Shown here: piece after piece, positions 4,939 to 6,275 of the stretch
How the letters are laid out: each line of letters begins with the position of its first letter
Numbering within the stretch: position 1 is the stretch's first letter
Assembly: GCA_002361175.1 (NCBI GenBank)
Contig: DESG01000084.1
Span: 1-6,275 of the forward strand
From: Lachnoclostridium sp. UBA3320
Lineage (GTDB): Bacteria > Bacillota > Clostridia > Lachnospirales > Lachnospiraceae
DNA length: 6,275 nt
Reading direction: 5' to 3'
Translations under genes and position numbers: made by a program
The notes under the pieces: generated by a model
The model's input: the letters and a program-made list of their open reading frames with translations, nothing else
The model's database searches: none
What the model was told of the DNA's origin: nothing

Positions 4939-6211
4939 AGTACACCCCATTACTTTCTATTGTTACTTCTATACCATGCTGCGCCAGCAGACTGAAAAAA
5001 CATCTCTGTACAGATACATCTGCAAGTATAGATGTAAATGTAAAAACTAACTCTCCATTATAAGAAACCACAGCGCCTTTGATATTTTGCCCTGTAGACA
5101 CAGATATCATAGTGTAAAAACGTTTAATGTAATCCTTATATGCATCATCTATATCTATACTGCCTATATTTGTAAGCGTAGTAGTTCCAGCTTTAGCAGA
5201 TGACCTGTATACAAAACGCATTGCAAGCTTCTTAATGAAAAATGGCACAAAACGCAAAAATATATTTTTTTGATTGGATACATTATATGAAAAAAGTTCT
5301 TCCAGATGCTCTTTATTTATCTGGCTTCTAAGACTGTCCTTAACTTTTGCAAGAACTTCTTCAAATGTATAGTCATCTTTATCTGCTTCAAATAGCGAAC
5401 TTACCATAACAAAGAAATTTCTTGTAGTCATTGAATTAAAAAATGGTCTTAAATTTACAGGAACGCAAGTAACTACTGGTCTGGCACTTAACTGTTTGTG
5501 CAGACATTCACAATAAATTGAATAGGTCATAACCCCTACAAGATATTCATTTATACTAACTCCAAAATGTTTACACACTTTTTTTACATCTTCAAGCGGC
5601 ATAATTCCATGTATTACACCAAGCTCACCAGCAAAAAGTTTCTCTCCTTTAACCTCGAAGGCACGTGCAGTTTTGTAGCCCTTAGCATGGCTCTTTCTAT
5701 AATTTTTCAAATAACTATCTTCTGTATTAAGTGATGTAGCGTCAGACAATCCATCACGCTCCTGTTGTGCAAGTTCTGGATGTTTTATACGCAAATACTG
5801 GTATGCAAGTTCACGCAGAAAATTAATGCCTCCCATTCCGTCAGCTAAAACGTGAAAAACCTCAAGATTAATCCTTTTTTTATAGTATGTCACTCTGAAG
5901 AGATAATTATTATTAGGATATGGCTCAATATATCTACATGGATAATCATTTTCAATTTCAACAAAAGGTGCTCTTTTATTATTCGTTTCAAAATAATACC
6001 AAAAAACACCTTTTCTCATGTGAACATTAAATGTGTCAATTTCAGGCAAAATCATATCAAGTGCTTTTTGCAATATCTTTCTATCAATTTCTTCATCTAA
6101 ATCAACAGATATCCTGTACACATTTGTCATTGTATGCGTGGCAATAGCAGGAAAAAGATTAGCTGTGTTGTCAAGCTTTTGCCAGTTTGTTTTTTTTGCT
6201 TTTTTTCCCAT
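4931..6211 (-). CDS. Condensation-fold / alcohol-acetyltransferase-like protein
   Basis: A 426-residue protein of the CoA-dependent acyltransferase (condensation-domain) fold. The active-site motif HxxxDG is present as HVLADG at 120-125, with His120 as presumed base and Asp124 structural. It starts with KTNWQKLDNTANLFPAIA and has GVFWYYFE (68-75). The C-terminal half has TTLTNIGSID at about 343-352, where this fold has its second conserved region. There is no carrier-protein, adenylation or signal-peptide segment, so it is stand-alone rather than part of a peptide synthetase. Relatives are commonly annotated as alcohol acetyltransferases; transfer of an acyl group from acyl-CoA to a hydroxyl or amine is the expected chemistry, and the acceptor is unknown. 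ATG 6211 has the Shine-Dalgarno GAAAGG eight bases upstream. It is the first gene of the operon. Confidence 0.8.
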   Translation of the reverse strand: MGKKAKKTNWQKLDNTANLFPAIATHTMTNVYRISVDLDEEIDRKILQKALDMILPEIDTFNVHMRKGVFWYYFETNNKRAPFVEIENDYPCRYIEPYPNNNYLFRVTYYKKRINLEVFHVLADGMGGINFLRELAYQYLRIKHPELAQQERDGLSDATSLNTEDSYLKNYRKSHAKGYKTARAFEVKGEKLFAGELGVIHGIMPLEDVKKVCKHFGVSINEYLVGVMTYSIYCECLHKQLSARPVVTCVPVNLRPFFNSMTTRNFFVMVSSLFEADKDDYTFEEVLAKVKDSLRSQINKEHLEELFSYNVSNQKNIFLRFVPFFIKKLAMRFVYRSSAKAGTTTLTNIGSIDIDDAYKDYIKRFYTMISVSTGQNIKGAVVSYNGELVFTFTSILADVSVQRCFFSLLAQHGIEVTIESNGVYYE

Positions 6212-6243
6212 TAAAAAAACCTTTCTATCAAAAAATTTTTATT

Positions 6244-6262
6244 TTGGTAAGCATTGTACCAA
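6244..6262 (-). promoter_or_regulatory. Operator-like dyad over the -10 of the operon promoter
   Basis: TTGGTA (6244-6249) and TACCAA (6257-6262) form a perfect 6-base dyad with a 7-base centre. On the minus strand TACAAT (6258-6253), a near-consensus -10, lies inside it. A -35 with a 17-base spacer would fall just past the right edge of the window, so it cannot be checked. The start of transcription would be near 6246, giving a leader of about 35 nt before the acyltransferase start. A dyad over a -10 suggests repression. At the very edge, CCGC-TAAC-GCGG (6264-6275) is another short inverted repeat, perhaps the end of an upstream terminator. Confidence 0.4.
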
Positions 6263-6275
6263 GCCGCTAACGCGG

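Noticed and set aside
5852..6100. Open frame on the plus strand inside the acyltransferase gene.
   Set aside because: Antisense to the conserved HxxxDG region, with AT-rich biased composition and no supporting start signals.

Overview
This is an AT-rich window with strong AGGAGG-type ribosome binding sites. Its genes (a TnpX/TnpW-type large serine recombinase module, a holin-like type I toxin, and an acyltransferase / zinc-ribbon membrane protein / esterase operon) point to a low-GC Gram-positive anaerobe of class Clostridia, most likely Lachnospiraceae. The family assignment is inferred from gene content only.

Left part (1-2026, plus strand): a non-coding leader of about 260 bases starts with a large AT-rich dyad (8-47) carrying a face-to-face pair of promoter-like sequences. 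Then comes a recombination module: a 58-residue TnpW-like protein (261-437) translationally coupled to an intact 531-residue large serine recombinase (431-2026). Such modules normally sit near one end of an integrative element. No convincing pair of element ends is visible, so most of the element probably lies to the left of the window.

Middle part (2045-2400): a compact convergent locus that reads as a type I toxin-antitoxin system. It has a strong extended -10 promoter, a structured leader that partly hides the Shine-Dalgarno sequence, a 37-residue basic/hydrophobic holin-like toxin, two stem-loops, and an opposing promoter predicted to make an antisense RNA of about 100 nt. Parts of that RNA are imperfectly complementary to the toxin translation start. 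A small unrecognised multi-pass membrane protein (2435-2875) follows on the plus strand.

Relic region (2922-3280, minus strand): the first 58 codons of a second, different serine recombinase survive and then stop abruptly. In front of it is an easily missed 59-residue GTG-start ORF (3101-3280), coupled to the relic through an ATGA overlap. A terminator-shaped stem-loop lies inside the coding sequence of this small ORF.

Right part (3336-6211, minus strand): a tightly packed three-gene operon of a condensation-fold/alcohol-acetyltransferase-like protein with an HxxxDG motif, a zinc-ribbon protein with six membrane segments (DUF6320-like), and an HSL-type alpha/beta hydrolase with a complete catalytic triad. 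A -10 element overlapped by a dyad at the right edge is the probable regulated promoter, and the hairpin at 3206-3246 is the probable terminator. An enzyme that can make esters and one that can cleave them, co-transcribed with a membrane protein, suggests one pathway of membrane-associated ester or acyl metabolism whose substrate cannot be read from the sequence.
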